From Marinomonas ostreistagni (lineage in GTDB: Bacteria; Pseudomonadota; Gammaproteobacteria; Pseudomonadales; Marinomonadaceae): 64,000 nucleotides of DNA. The translations under genes and the position numbers were made by a program. The stretch covers positions 1-64,000 of the forward strand of contig NZ_JAEMUH010000002.1 of assembly GCF_016461785.1 (NCBI RefSeq), given 5' to 3'. Position 1 is the first letter of the stretch. Each line of letters begins with the position of its first letter. Positions 7,553 to 17,074 of this stretch are shown here, piece after piece. The notes beneath the pieces were generated by a model. That model searched no databases, had not been told where the DNA came from, and saw only the letters and a program-made list of their open reading frames with translations.

Positions 7553-8830
7553 ATGGCTAACACTGAAGCCTTTTTCAGCCAAGCGCTTAAAGACCGCGAT
7601 GCTGAGTTATTCGCAACGCTTGTGGAAGAGCAAGAACGCCAAGAAACAGGTATCGAGCTTATCGCATCTGAAAACATCGTTTCTAAAGCTGTACTAGAAG
7701 CTCAAGGCTCTGTTTTGACTAACAAGTACGCGGAAGGCTACCCTAACCGTCGTTACTACGGTGGCTGTGAAGCGGTAGACGTAACTGAGCAACTTGCCAT
7801 TGATCGTGCTAAGAAACTGTTTAACTGCGAATTTGTTAACGTTCAGCCACACTCTGGTGCACAAGCAAACGGTGCTGTAATGCTTGCATTACTTCAGCCA
7901 GGTGACACTGTAATGGGTATGACACTTTCTTCAGGTGGTCACTTAACTCACGGTGCTGCACCAGCTCAATCAGGCAAATGGTTCAACGCTGTTCAATACG
8001 ATGTAAACCCAGAAACATTGTTGATGGACTACGATGCGATTGAAGCACAAGCTCTTGAGTGCAAACCGAAAATGATCATCGCGGGTGGCTCTGCTATTCC
8101 ACGTCAAATCGACTTCAAGCGTTTCCGTGAGATCGCTGACAAAGTAGGCGCTTACCTATTCGTTGACATGGCACACATTGCCGGTCTAGTTGCTACAGGC
8201 GTTCACCCATCGCCTCTTGAGCACGCACACGTTGTTACAACAACAACTCACAAGACTCTACGTGGCCCACGTGGCGGTATGATTCTATCTAACGACCTTG
8301 AACTAGGTAAGAAGATCAACTCTGCTGTATTCCCTGGCTACCAAGGTGGCCCACTAATGCACGTTATCGCTGGTAAAGCGGTTGCATTCGGTGAAGCACT
8401 AAAACCAGAGTTCACTGACTACATCAAGCAAGTTGTTGCTAATGCTAAAGCGCTAGCAGAAGTAATGGTTGAGCGTGGTTGCGACATCGTTACCGGTGGT
8501 ACCGACACTCACCTAATGCTTGTAGACCTTCGTCCAAAAGGTCTAAAAGGTAATGCAGCGGATGCCGCACTTGAGCGTGCTGGTATCACTTGTAACAAAA
8601 ACGGCATTCCATTCGACACTGAAAAACCAATGGTTACTTCAGGTATCCGTCTAGGTACACCTGCGGCAACCTCTCGTGGCTTCGGTGAAGAAGAATTCCG
8701 TAAAGTTGGTCACCTAATCAGTGACGTACTAGACGGCCTAGTTGCAATGCCAGAAGGTAATCCTGAAGTAGAAGCTCGCGTAAAGGCAGAAGTACAAGAG
8801 CTTTGCAAACGCTTCCCTCTTTATCGCTAA
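7553..8830 (+). CDS. glyA: Serine hydroxymethyltransferase GlyA
   Basis: A PLP enzyme interconverting serine and glycine with transfer of a one-carbon unit to tetrahydrofolate. It has 425 residues, with the PLP lysine K234 in [14 protein letters not shown], the ASENIVS segment near the N-terminus and VFPGYQGGP. The ribosome site AGAGGA lies 7 nt upstream. It heads the operon with gcvH and gcvP, coupling serine/glycine exchange to glycine cleavage. A hairpin follows the stop. Confidence 0.98.
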   Translation: MANTEAFFSQALKDRDAELFATLVEEQERQETGIELIASENIVSKAVLEAQGSVLTNKYAEGYPNRRYYGGCEAVDVTEQLAIDRAKKLFNCEFVNVQPHSGAQANGAVMLALLQPGDTVMGMTLSSGGHLTHGAAPAQSGKWFNAVQYDVNPETLLMDYDAIEAQALECKPKMIIAGGSAIPRQIDFKRFREIADKVGAYLFVDMAHIAGLVATGVHPSPLEHAHVVTTTTHKTLRGPRGGMILSNDLELGKKINSAVFPGYQGGPLMHVIAGKAVAFGEALKPEFTDYIKQVVANAKALAEVMVERGCDIVTGGTDTHLMLVDLRPKGLKGNAADAALERAGITCNKNGIPFDTEKPMVTSGIRLGTPAATSRGFGEEEFRKVGHLISDVLDGLVAMPEGNPEVEARVKAEVQELCKRFPLYR

Positions 8831-8840
8831 TTTGCGCAAT

Positions 8841-8861
8841 GCCCGAGAGATATTCTCGGGC
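8841..8861 (+). other. Intergenic hairpin between glyA and gcvH
   Basis: GCCCGAGA (8841–8848) and TCTCGGGC (8854–8861) form a perfect 8-bp stem with a 5-nt loop, followed by TATTTATAATAAAGG rather than a clean T-run. It may be a partial terminator or an mRNA-stabilising 3' structure. Confidence 0.6.
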
Positions 8862-8886
8862 TATTTATAATAAAGGATAGATCGCC

Positions 8887-9270
8887 ATGAGCAACATTCC
8901 ATCGAATTTGAAATACGCGGACTCTCACGAGTGGGTTTTAGATAACGGTGACGGTACTGTTACTGTTGGTATCACAGACCACGCACAAGAACTACTAGGT
9001 GATGTTGTTTACCTAGAACTGCCTGAAGTTGGTGCAGAAACCACTGCTTCTGAACAGTTTTCTTTGGTTGAGTCCGTTAAAGCTGCATCAGATATTTATG
9101 CCCCTGTATCTGGTGAAGTTATTGAAGTTAACGAAGCTCTGGATGACTCTCCTGAGCTTGTTAACGAATCACCTTTCGAGGACGCTTGGATCGCTAAAAT
9201 CAAACTTAGCGATGCCAGTGAACTAGACAAGCTAATGGACGCAGACGCGTACGCTAGCTCTATCGAGTAA
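8887..9270 (+). CDS. gcvH: Glycine cleavage system H protein GcvH
   Basis: A lipoyl carrier that shuttles the aminomethyl group between GcvP, GcvT and lipoamide dehydrogenase. It has 127 residues, the family norm, with the lipoylated lysine K65 in the ESVKAASD turn. Second gene of glyA–gcvH–gcvP, set between two hairpins. The lipoamide dehydrogenase (L protein) is not in the window and is usually shared with other complexes. Confidence 0.97.
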   Translation: MSNIPSNLKYADSHEWVLDNGDGTVTVGITDHAQELLGDVVYLELPEVGAETTASEQFSLVESVKAASDIYAPVSGEVIEVNEALDDSPELVNESPFEDAWIAKIKLSDASELDKLMDADAYASSIE

Positions 9271-9279
9271 TCGATACCA

Positions 9280-9300
9280 CACCCCTCTTCTAGAGGGGTG
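9280..9300 (+). terminator. Attenuator-like hairpin between gcvH and gcvP
   Basis: CACCCCTCT (9280–9288), loop TCT, AGAGGGGTG (9292–9300) is a strong 9-bp stem followed by a mixed C/T-rich tract. It could reduce transcription into gcvP, which would fit the need for more H than P protein. Confidence 0.55.
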
Positions 9301-9344
9301 CTTCTCCCCATTTATCTTGCAATTTCTTTTATAGGTGACTTTCC

Positions 9345-12203
9345 ATGACATCGTGTATCCGCGATTTGCTAGGCAAAGACGAATTTATCGCTCGCCACAT
9401 TGGTCCTGATTCGAGCGAACAGCAATCGATGCTAAACACTCTAGGCTTCGACTCATTAGACCTATTGATCGAGAATACCATTCCAAACGCGATCCGTTTG
9501 GCCAATCTTGATATGTCTAAACAGCCCGTCAGTGAGAACGAAGCACTGTCGCAACTAAAAGAAATTGCAGGTCGCAACAAAGTTGCCCGCAGTTACATCG
9601 GCATGGGTTACCACGACACATTCGTACCAACGCCTATCCTACGTAACCTGCTAGAAAACCCAGGCTGGTATACAGCGTACACGCCTTACCAACCAGAAAT
9701 TTCTCAAGGACGCTTGGAAGCATTATTAAACTTCCAACAAGTGATCATTGATCTAACTGGCATGGAGATTTCTAACGCTTCGCTGCTGGATGAAGCAACT
9801 GCCGCAGCAGAAGCCATGACGCTTATGCAGCGCTCCAGCAAAAAGAAAGTCAACACGGTGTTTGTCGCAGACAATGTGCTACCTCAAACCATCGACGTTG
9901 TAAAAACACGAGCAGAACTGCTTGAGTTTGAAGTCATCGTTGACGATATTGCCAATCTTGGTAACTACGATGTATTCGGTGTCATCGTTCAATACCCTGG
10001 CATCGACGGCTCTGTAAACGATTTAAGTGATGTTATTGCTCAAGCACACGAGCAAAAAGCCTTGGTCACCACAGCGGTAGACCTATTGTCACTAGTATTA
10101 TTGAAATCCCCTGCAGACATGGGTGCTGACATCGTTGTGGGTAGCGCACAGCGTTTCGGTGTACCAATGGGCTTCGGTGGACCACACGCTGCATTCCTAG
10201 CAACAAAAGACAAATTCAAGCGCTCTATGCCTGGCCGTGTAATCGGTGTTTCTAAAGATAGTCACGACAAGCCTGCACTGCGTATGGCGATGCAAACCCG
10301 TGAGCAGCACATCCGTCGTGAAAAAGCGACCTCTAACATTTGTACAGCGCAAGCACTGTTAGCAATGATGGCCGGTTTCTACGCGGTATATCACGGCCCT
10401 AAAGGTCTAAAACAAATCGCGTCACGTGTAGCGGGCTTCACAAACATCTTCGCGAAAGCCCTTAAAGGCACTTACTCTTACAATGGCACTTACTTCGATA
10501 CACTTGTTGTTAAGACGCTTGATAAGACAGATGCAATCCTTAAGAGCGCAGCTGAAAAGAACATCAACCTGTACCGCGCAAGCAGCACTGAGCTGTCGCT
10601 ATCATTCAGCGAAACAAGCACCATCGAAGATCTATACAACCTAGCAAGCAGCTTCGATGTAGAACTGACTGACGAAATGCTAGACGCAGAAGTTGGCTTC
10701 GGTATCGAAGAAAGCATGCTGCGTACTGATGACATCCTAACGCACCCAGTGTTCAACTCGCACCACAGCGAAACTGAACTAATGCGTTACATGCGTCAGT
10801 TAGAAGTTAAAGACATCGCGTTAAACCAAAGCATGATCCCACTAGGCTCATGTACGATGAAACTTAACTCTGCCTCAGAAATGATCCCTGTAACATGGGA
10901 AGAGTTTGGTCGCATCCACCCATTCGCACCAAAAGCACAAGTATCGGGTTACCAAGCACTGCTTAATGACCTAATTGCTATGCTGTCTAAAGCGACGGGC
11001 TACGACACTATTTCTTTGCAGCCGAACTCAGGTGCGCAAGGTGAATACGCAGGTCTAATCGCGATCGACAAATACCACAAATCTCGTGGCGACGATCAGC
11101 GTGATATCTGTCTAATCCCAAGCTCTGCACACGGTACTAACCCAGCGTCTGCAGCCCTTGCCGGTATGAAAGTTGTTATCGTTAAATGTGACGAGAACGG
11201 CAACATCGACATCGCCGATTTGAAAGAAAAAGCAGAGAAACATGCTGAAAATCTAAGCTGTATCATGGCGACTTACCCATCCACTCACGGTGTGTTCGAA
11301 GAACAAATCCGCGAAGTATGTGACATCGTGCATGACAATGGTGGCCAGGTTTACATCGACGGCGCTAACTTGAACGCCTTGGTAGGTATCGCACCTCCAG
11401 GTAGCTTCGGTGGTGACGTATCGCACTTGAACCTACACAAAACATTCTGTATCCCACACGGTGGTGGCGGTCCAGGCATGGGGCCTATCGGTGTTAAATC
11501 ACACCTAGCGCCATTCCTACCAGGCCACGCAGTATCACCTGTTGTTCAGAACGAAACTCAACACGGTGCAGTATCGGCAGCACCTTACGGTTCGGCAAGC
11601 ATTCTAGTCATCACTTGGATGTACATTAAGATGATGGGTGACCGCGGTCTACGTGATGCTACATTCCACGCGATCCTTAATGCGAACTACATCGCGAAAC
11701 GTTTAGGTGATCACTACCCTGTTCTTTACACTGGTAAAAACGGCACCGTAGCGCACGAATGTATTATCGACATTCGTCCGATCAAAGCAGAGTCTGGCAT
11801 TTCTGAAGAAGACATCGCTAAGCGTCTAATGGACTTCGGCTTCCACGCGCCAACTATGTCATTCCCTGTTGCTGGCACACTTATGATTGAGCCTACAGAG
11901 TCTGAAAGCCGCGAAGAACTTGATCGTTTCTGTGACGCGATGATCCAGATCCGCAACGAAATCGCGAAAGTCCAAGCAGGCGAATGGCCTCTAGAAGACA
12001 ACCCACTAGTAAACGCACCGCACACAGCAGCGTCTCTACTAAATGGTGACTGGGCGCATGCTTACACTCGTGAAGAAGCGGCTTACCCACTACCATGGAT
12101 TGCAGCACGTAAATACTGGCCACCAGTAGGTCGTATCGACAACGTTTACGGTGACCGTAACTTGTTCTGTGAGTGTCTACCTGTAGAAAGCTACCAAGAC
12201 TAA
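9345..12203 (+). CDS. gcvP: Glycine dehydrogenase (decarboxylating) GcvP
   Basis: The P protein of glycine cleavage. It decarboxylates glycine on PLP and passes the aminomethyl group to lipoyl-GcvH. It is a single long chain of 952 residues, the fused bacterial form, with the PLP lysine K699 in [18 protein letters not shown] and an N-terminal half ending near [20 protein letters not shown]. Ends the glyA–gcvH–gcvP operon at a strong terminator. Confidence 0.98.
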   Translation: MTSCIRDLLGKDEFIARHIGPDSSEQQSMLNTLGFDSLDLLIENTIPNAIRLANLDMSKQPVSENEALSQLKEIAGRNKVARSYIGMGYHDTFVPTPILRNLLENPGWYTAYTPYQPEISQGRLEALLNFQQVIIDLTGMEISNASLLDEATAAAEAMTLMQRSSKKKVNTVFVADNVLPQTIDVVKTRAELLEFEVIVDDIANLGNYDVFGVIVQYPGIDGSVNDLSDVIAQAHEQKALVTTAVDLLSLVLLKSPADMGADIVVGSAQRFGVPMGFGGPHAAFLATKDKFKRSMPGRVIGVSKDSHDKPALRMAMQTREQHIRREKATSNICTAQALLAMMAGFYAVYHGPKGLKQIASRVAGFTNIFAKALKGTYSYNGTYFDTLVVKTLDKTDAILKSAAEKNINLYRASSTELSLSFSETSTIEDLYNLASSFDVELTDEMLDAEVGFGIEESMLRTDDILTHPVFNSHHSETELMRYMRQLEVKDIALNQSMIPLGSCTMKLNSASEMIPVTWEEFGRIHPFAPKAQVSGYQALLNDLIAMLSKATGYDTISLQPNSGAQGEYAGLIAIDKYHKSRGDDQRDICLIPSSAHGTNPASAALAGMKVVIVKCDENGNIDIADLKEKAEKHAENLSCIMATYPSTHGVFEEQIREVCDIVHDNGGQVYIDGANLNALVGIAPPGSFGGDVSHLNLHKTFCIPHGGGGPGMGPIGVKSHLAPFLPGHAVSPVVQNETQHGAVSAAPYGSASILVITWMYIKMMGDRGLRDATFHAILNANYIAKRLGDHYPVLYTGKNGTVAHECIIDIRPIKAESGISEEDIAKRLMDFGFHAPTMSFPVAGTLMIEPTESESREELDRFCDAMIQIRNEIAKVQAGEWPLEDNPLVNAPHTAASLLNGDWAHAYTREEAAYPLPWIAARKYWPPVGRIDNVYGDRNLFCECLPVESYQD

Positions 12204-12224
12204 TCACAGATTAGTTTAGACACC

Positions 12225-12254
12225 AAAAAGGCGAATCCACGGATTCGCCTTTTT
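12225..12254 (+). terminator. Intrinsic terminator after gcvP
   Basis: AAAAAGGCGAATCC, loop AC, GGATTCGCCTTTTT: a stem of up to 14 bp with a T-run, about 20 bp past the gcvP stop. Confidence 0.88.
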
Positions 12255-12283
12255 CGTTTTGTATGCGCTGGTTCTGTCCCAAG

Positions 12284-12340
12284 ATACGCTCCTGTAGGAC
12301 CTCGCTGCGCGAGGGAACATTGCTCCTGTCGAGCGTACTC
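12284..12340. repeat. REP-like palindromic element
   Basis: CCTCGC TGC GCGAGG (12300–12314) is a perfect 6-bp stem. It is flanked by two copies of GCTCCTGT (from 12289 and from 12322), the second extending into its own small dyad GCTC–CTGTC–GAGC. The layout and the GC-rich text differ from the surrounding AT-rich intergenic DNA and recall REP/BIME elements of pseudomonads. Only one copy was seen in this window. Confidence 0.4.
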
Positions 12341-12409
12341 CGTTCCGTGGCCTAAAATTGTGGAAAGGAGCCTCCTTGCCCGGATTTATTTCTGATAACG
12401 GACTAGTTG

Positions 12410-14713
12410 CTAAAGAATTCGTGTTCCGTCTTCCTCATGCGGCTTAAGATCCACCCCTATACTTTTTGAAGTTGGGGTATCACTGAATTCACCGATGCTA
12501 TCTAAAGGTACCAGCGGATTGGTTTCAGGGTAATAAGCAGCAATATTTCCTTCTGGGATGTCGTAAGGCACAAGTTTGAAGCCTTTAGCTGTTCGCTCAA
12601 CTTTGTCATCCCACAAAGAAAATAGATCTACTTTCTGCCCTGCTTCGAACCCTAAACGTTCGATGTCAGATGGGTTGATAAACAACACTTGTCGCTCGTT
12701 TTTGATGCCACGGTAACGATCATTCATACCATAAACGGTCGTATTATATTGATCATGAGAGCGTAAGGTCTGTAGCACTAAAGATTGATCACTCATCATC
12801 TTACTCGCATTGAGAGGCAAAATGCTGATGGGTAGATCATGTGAGTGCATGACGGCTTTTCCGGTTGGGGTGTCCCATATGCGCTCACGAGGGTGACTAC
12901 CTAAGTAAAAACCTCCAGCTTGCTTAATCTTTTCGTTGAACCCCGTAAATGCAGGGAAGACATCGGCAATCATATTTCGAATATGGCCGTAGTCTTCAAC
13001 GGTCGCCATCCAGTCTACTGGAAACTCCCCAAGCGTCGCCTGGGCCATACTTGCGATGATCCATGGCTCTGAACGCATTTGCGATGACAGAGGCTCCATA
13101 ACACCACCCGATGCATGCACCATACTAAACGAATCCTCCACGGTGACAACTTGCTCTCCACTACGCAGAAGGTCGATGTCAGTTCGCCCTAAACAAGGCA
13201 AAATCAGGGCGTCTTTACCCGTAATTAAATGAGATCGGTTTAGTTTGGTACTGATCTGAACGGTTAAATCACATTGTTGAAGCGCTTCAACTGTCGCTTG
13301 CGTATCAGGCGTTGCTGCAGCAAAGTTGCCTCCCAAGGCAATGAAGGCTTTAACCTTCCCTTCCTTCATCGCCCGAATGGTATCAACCACTGCGTAACCA
13401 TGCTCTTGAGGCGGCTTAAAGCCAAAGCGCTTCTCAAGGCTATCAAGTAATACTTGGCTCGGCTTTTCATTAATCCCCATAGTCCGGTCACCCTGAACAT
13501 TACTGTGACCACGTACAGGGCATGCCCCAGCCCCAGGCTTGCCGATATTGCCACGCAAGCTTAAGAAGTTGATGATTTCATGGATAGTCGGCACGGAGTG
13601 GTAATGTTGAGTCACCCCCATTGCCCAAGTGCAAATGGTTCGCTCTGCATTGGCATACTGATTCGCTGCATATTCAATGTCATCACGGCTAAGGCCTGAT
13701 TGCTCCAGAATCTTAGACCATGGTGTTTCGCGAACGCGATCAAGGTAGGCTTCATAACCTTGTGTATGATCTTTTAAGAACGCCCAATCTAGCAGACTTT
13801 CTCCTGCGTCTTCGCGTTCAACTAAATGCTTGGCTATGCCCCGAATCACCGCCATATCTCCGCCCAGTTTCGGTGTAAAATAGGCAGTGTTGAGCGGTTT
13901 AGACGAATTTGTCAGCATTTCCACTGGGTTCTGCGGATGTTGGAATCTTTCTAATCCACGCTCTTTTAAGGTATTAAACGTTAATACCTGAGCACCATTT
14001 TCGACGCAGTCACGCAGGGTATCAAGCATACGTGGATGGTTTGTACCGGGATTTTGCCCAAATACAAACACACAATCCGCTTCTTCAAAGTCGTCAATAG
14101 TAACCGTACCTTTACCCGCACCAATACTACTGGTTAACGCATAACCACTGGCCTCATGACACATGTTCGAACAATCTGGGAAGTTATTGGTACCAAAAGC
14201 TCGAACAAACAATTGATATAGGAACGCTGCCTCATTGCTCGCACGGCCAGAGGTATAAAACGCGCCATAATGCGGCGAAGGCAACGCCTTGAGATGTTTG
14301 GCAATCAATGCAAACGCATCTGCCCAAGTAATCGGTTCATATTTGTCTGAATCCGAGATATAGCGCACTGGCTCAGTAAGTCGCCCTTGATATTCTAAGA
14401 AATAGTCACTTTGCTCTTTTAACCAGCTTACGGAATGCCGAGCAAAAAAATCTGCGCCGACTTTACGAGAAGTTGCTTCCCAATTTACGGCCTTCGCCCC
14501 GTTCTCACAAAACCGTATTTTGGCGGGATCGTGCTTTTCTCCCCATGCACATCCAGGACAATCAAAACCTGTCGGCTGATTTGTCTTAAGCAGTGTAAAA
14601 ATATTTCTGGTGGCATTTCGACTTTTCAATAAGTGCTTAGTGGTGCTTTTTAATGCGCCCCAACCACCTGCTGGGCCTGAATATGGGGTCAAGTAAATAT
14701 CGTTTTTGCGCAT
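12410..14713 (-). CDS. FdhF/YdeP-family molybdopterin oxidoreductase
   Basis: A 767-residue molybdenum enzyme of the formate-dehydrogenase alpha-like family that includes E. coli YdeP. Near the N-terminus GFDCPGCAWGEK offers only a CxxC pair instead of the four-cysteine [4Fe-4S] motif of true formate dehydrogenases. ASNEAAFLY, NMCHEASGYAL and the C-terminal molybdopterin-dinucleotide-binding domain (about 640–760) fit the family. No Tat signal is present, so it is probably cytoplasmic. No partner subunit, fdhD or electron carrier is adjacent. The substrate is unproven; E. coli YdeP is linked to acid resistance. The ribosome site is weak. Confidence 0.82.
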   Translation of the reverse strand: MRKNDIYLTPYSGPAGGWGALKSTTKHLLKSRNATRNIFTLLKTNQPTGFDCPGCAWGEKHDPAKIRFCENGAKAVNWEATSRKVGADFFARHSVSWLKEQSDYFLEYQGRLTEPVRYISDSDKYEPITWADAFALIAKHLKALPSPHYGAFYTSGRASNEAAFLYQLFVRAFGTNNFPDCSNMCHEASGYALTSSIGAGKGTVTIDDFEEADCVFVFGQNPGTNHPRMLDTLRDCVENGAQVLTFNTLKERGLERFQHPQNPVEMLTNSSKPLNTAYFTPKLGGDMAVIRGIAKHLVEREDAGESLLDWAFLKDHTQGYEAYLDRVRETPWSKILEQSGLSRDDIEYAANQYANAERTICTWAMGVTQHYHSVPTIHEIINFLSLRGNIGKPGAGACPVRGHSNVQGDRTMGINEKPSQVLLDSLEKRFGFKPPQEHGYAVVDTIRAMKEGKVKAFIALGGNFAAATPDTQATVEALQQCDLTVQISTKLNRSHLITGKDALILPCLGRTDIDLLRSGEQVVTVEDSFSMVHASGGVMEPLSSQMRSEPWIIASMAQATLGEFPVDWMATVEDYGHIRNMIADVFPAFTGFNEKIKQAGGFYLGSHPRERIWDTPTGKAVMHSHDLPISILPLNASKMMSDQSLVLQTLRSHDQYNTTVYGMNDRYRGIKNERQVLFINPSDIERLGFEAGQKVDLFSLWDDKVERTAKGFKLVPYDIPEGNIAAYYPETNPLVPLDSIGEFSDTPTSKSIGVDLKPHEEDGTRIL

Positions 14714-14798
14714 GCGACGCTGGATCCATAAAGCAAATCATGGCGCAAACGAACAGTCGACCATGACAATGGGTTAATGAGAATTGGTCACAAAATAG

Positions 14799-14874
14799 CA
14801 TAATGACCTACCTCGATACAGACCCATTATGTGGATCAATTAGTCATTATGAAAAAGTCTGAAACTAAGGTAGG
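14799..14874. repeat. Overlapping alternative inverted repeats upstream of the molybdoenzyme gene
   Basis: CATAATGAC (14799–14807) is complementary to GTCATTATG (14843–14851). The adjoining CCTACCT (14807–14813) is complementary to AGGTAGG (14868–14874). The two pairings share a base and would give different structures. They lie in the 249-bp region between two minus-strand genes and may be operator sites for the downstream gene. Confidence 0.35.
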
Positions 14875-14907
14875 CAGCATGATCACCATGCATCAACGAT
14901 TGATAAA

Positions 14908-14936
14908 ATCAAAAAAGCGAGCTTAGCGCTCGCTTT
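14908..14936 (-). terminator. Intrinsic terminator after sstT
   Basis: AAAGCGAGC (14914–14922) pairs with GCTCGCTTT (14928–14936). Read on the minus strand the stem ends in a run of Ts, 27 bp past the sstT stop. Confidence 0.85.
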
Positions 14937-14962
14937 CAAAAACATTGTTTCTTAGATAAATT

Positions 14963-16174
14963 TTATACGCGACGACAAGCCGCAGCCGTAAATAAAACAT
15001 CTGTTGAGCTGTTTAAAGCTGTTTCGGCAGAATCTTGCAAAACACCAATAATAAATCCGACTGCAACCACTTGCATGGCGATGTCATTAGGAATATTGAA
15101 AAGACTACATGCTAAAGGAATCAGCAATAAAGAACCACCTGCCACACCAGAGCTACCACCCGCAGACACCGCAGCAATGATGCTAAGAAGAATAGCAGTC
15201 CCCATATCAACAGGAATACCTAAAGTATTCACCGCTGCTAGGGTTAATACTGTAATGGTGATTGCTGCCCCAGCCATATTGACCGTCGCGCCAAGTGGAA
15301 TCGATACAGAGTAGGTATCTTCGTCTAAACCAAGCTTTTCACAAAGCGCCATGTTAACTGGAATATTCGCCGCTGAGCTTCGAGTAAAAAATGCAGTGAT
15401 ACCACTAGATTTCAAACATTGAAAAACGAGTGGGTACGGGTTCTGACGAGTCGCTAGGAAGACTAATAGCGGATTTGTCACTAGTGCAATGAAAAGCATG
15501 GCACCAATTAGTACAGCTAAAAGATGAGAATAGCTAAATAATGCCTCGAATCCTGTCGTAGCAACGGTATTGGCCACCAAACCGAATACACCAAAAGGCG
15601 CTAGACGAATGACAAAACCTACCACAGTCGTTATGCCATCGGCTAAGTTTTGCAATAGGTCTTTTGTTGTGTCTGTAGCTTGACGTAGACCAATTCCGAT
15701 CACGATTGCCCAAGTCAGTATACCGATGTAATTTCCATTAACTAAAGCGTTAACCGGATTATCAACCATATTGAATACAAGGGTTTGTAGCACCTCACCA
15801 ATACCTCTTGGCGCAGCACGACTTAAATCTGTCGCAACCAGATTTAATTCACCTGGAAAAGCAAAGCTGAACATAACCGCTGTTACTGCGGCGATCAGTG
15901 TTCCAAGGATATAAAGCACTAAGACTGGTTTGATATGTGTTTGCTGATTTTTCTTATGATTTGCAATGGAAGCAATAACGAGTAAGAAAACCAGCACAGG
16001 CGCAATGCCTTTCAATGCCTTAACAAAAAAGCCGCCTAATATCCCAGCGGACTGTCCAGCACTGGGTGCAATCGAAGCTAAAATAACACCACAGACAATG
16101 CCAACAATAATTTGCAACACAAGGCTGCCATTCATGTAACGCTGAAAAAGCGTCGGGGTCGAGCTCATAGCCAT
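14963..16174 (-). CDS. sstT: Sodium:serine/threonine symporter SstT
   Basis: An inner-membrane transporter of the dicarboxylate/amino acid:cation symporter family that takes up serine and threonine with sodium. The protein matches E. coli SstT throughout: [20 protein letters not shown] and [18 protein letters not shown] are family signatures of the transport core, with eight or more hydrophobic segments and two re-entrant loops. ATG at 16174 is preferred: it gives the same distance to the LFxR motif as in E. coli and has GGA about 9 nt upstream. An in-frame ATG 12 codons earlier (16210) lacks a good ribosome site. Serine uptake fits the nearby glyA/gcv genes. Confidence 0.93.
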   Translation of the reverse strand: MAMSSTPTLFQRYMNGSLVLQIIVGIVCGVILASIAPSAGQSAGILGGFFVKALKGIAPVLVFLLVIASIANHKKNQQTHIKPVLVLYILGTLIAAVTAVMFSFAFPGELNLVATDLSRAAPRGIGEVLQTLVFNMVDNPVNALVNGNYIGILTWAIVIGIGLRQATDTTKDLLQNLADGITTVVGFVIRLAPFGVFGLVANTVATTGFEALFSYSHLLAVLIGAMLFIALVTNPLLVFLATRQNPYPLVFQCLKSSGITAFFTRSSAANIPVNMALCEKLGLDEDTYSVSIPLGATVNMAGAAITITVLTLAAVNTLGIPVDMGTAILLSIIAAVSAGGSSGVAGGSLLLIPLACSLFNIPNDIAMQVVAVGFIIGVLQDSAETALNSSTDVLFTAAACRRV

Positions 16175-16361
16175 GTAAAGGAGTCCATCATTTTTTTGAG
16201 CGTGCACCATAAAGCATCACAAACAATAAATGAACCTTTAAGGTTAAATTGTCTTGAAAATCTCCAATTCAATAGATAAAAAACAGCTTCTTCTTACCAA
16301 AGCGCTTTAGCAATAGCACCGGATCATAGATGAACGCACCAAAATAAAGCTTAACAGGCAT

Positions 16362-16391
16362 AAAAAAAGCAAACACGTTGGTTTGCTTTTT
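16362..16391 (-). terminator. Intrinsic terminator after the STAS gene
   Basis: GCAAAC (16369–16374) pairs with GTTTGC (16381–16386), flanked by A7 and T4 tracts. In minus orientation it ends with seven Ts, 25 bp past the STAS stop. It closes the run cbiX–jetA–jetB–jetC–bolA–STAS. Confidence 0.8.
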
Positions 16392-16415
16392 AGGAAGTCG
16401 ATAACAGATAAGATC

Positions 16416-16721
16416 TTAAGTAATCGTGAATCTCTTATCAAAGCGTGAAATCATCAAGATATTGCGGATAAAACCATTCGCACCATCAATCTTAACTTCA
16501 ACATTTTCACCCAGCGCTGCTTTCATGCTTAGCAACATACCTAGCGCGGCACTGTCTAAATATTCAACGCTCTCAATGTTAATAACAAACACTTCATATT
16601 GACTACCAACATATTCTTCATAGGATGCTCTGAAGTCATTAAATAATGAGAAGTCAAAACTCCCTTCCACTGAAATTTCGACAATACCCTTAACTTTATG
16701 TTCGGTGACTGTGATGCTCAT
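16416..16721 (-). CDS. STAS-domain protein (anti-anti-sigma-factor type)
   Basis: A 101-residue single STAS domain. The helix-capping motif YLDSAALGMLL carries S57, the position phosphorylated in SpoIIAA-like antagonists, so the protein may switch partners by phosphorylation. No anti-sigma kinase or phosphatase is adjacent. It lies 24 bp after bolA on the same strand and before a terminator. MlaB is another STAS family of this size, but no mla genes are near. Cytoplasmic; partner unknown. Confidence 0.75.
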   Translation of the reverse strand: MSITVTEHKVKGIVEISVEGSFDFSLFNDFRASYEEYVGSQYEVFVINIESVEYLDSAALGMLLSMKAALGENVEVKIDGANGFIRNILMISRFDKRFTIT

Positions 16722-16745
16722 ATATTATGACCTTAGCGTATTAGC

Positions 16746-17054
16746 TTAATGGCCGCCTCCCATACAGTTTGGTGATTGCGGGGATTCATAGCGGCGAGCC
16801 TCCCACTCTTCATCAGTATATAAGTGTAGCGCTAATGCATGAATTTTCTTCATTTGATCAGTTAAAGCGCCATAAACCAGTTGATGACGTTGAACTGCAC
16901 GCTTCCCTACAAACACATTACTCACTAAAGTCAGTTTAAAATGGGATTCACTCCCCTCAGGAACATTATGCTTGTAGCTTTCGTTTTCTAGCTCAATGTG
17001 ATGAACATTAAACGCTCGCTGAATGGTTTCACTGATTTCGTTTTCTACGCTCAT
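16746..17054 (-). CDS. BolA-family protein
   Basis: A 102-residue BolA/IbaG-type protein: the beta-alpha-beta fold with SHFKLTLVS, the positively charged RAVQRHQLVYGAL helix and HALALHLYTDEEW near the C-terminus. BolA proteins pair with monothiol glutaredoxins in iron-sulfur trafficking, and some bind DNA. The tail SPQSPNCMGGGH adds a cysteine and a histidine. It starts 20 bp after the jetC stop, so it is probably transcribed with the condensin genes. Confidence 0.88.
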   Translation of the reverse strand: MSVENEISETIQRAFNVHHIELENESYKHNVPEGSESHFKLTLVSNVFVGKRAVQRHQLVYGALTDQMKKIHALALHLYTDEEWEARRYESPQSPNCMGGGH

Positions 17055-17074
17055 ACTAACTCCACGCGCTGCGT

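Noticed and set aside
14849-14926. 25-codon basic open frame on the plus strand
   Set aside because: It ends in the sstT terminator stem and has no good ribosome site; chance frame is more likely.
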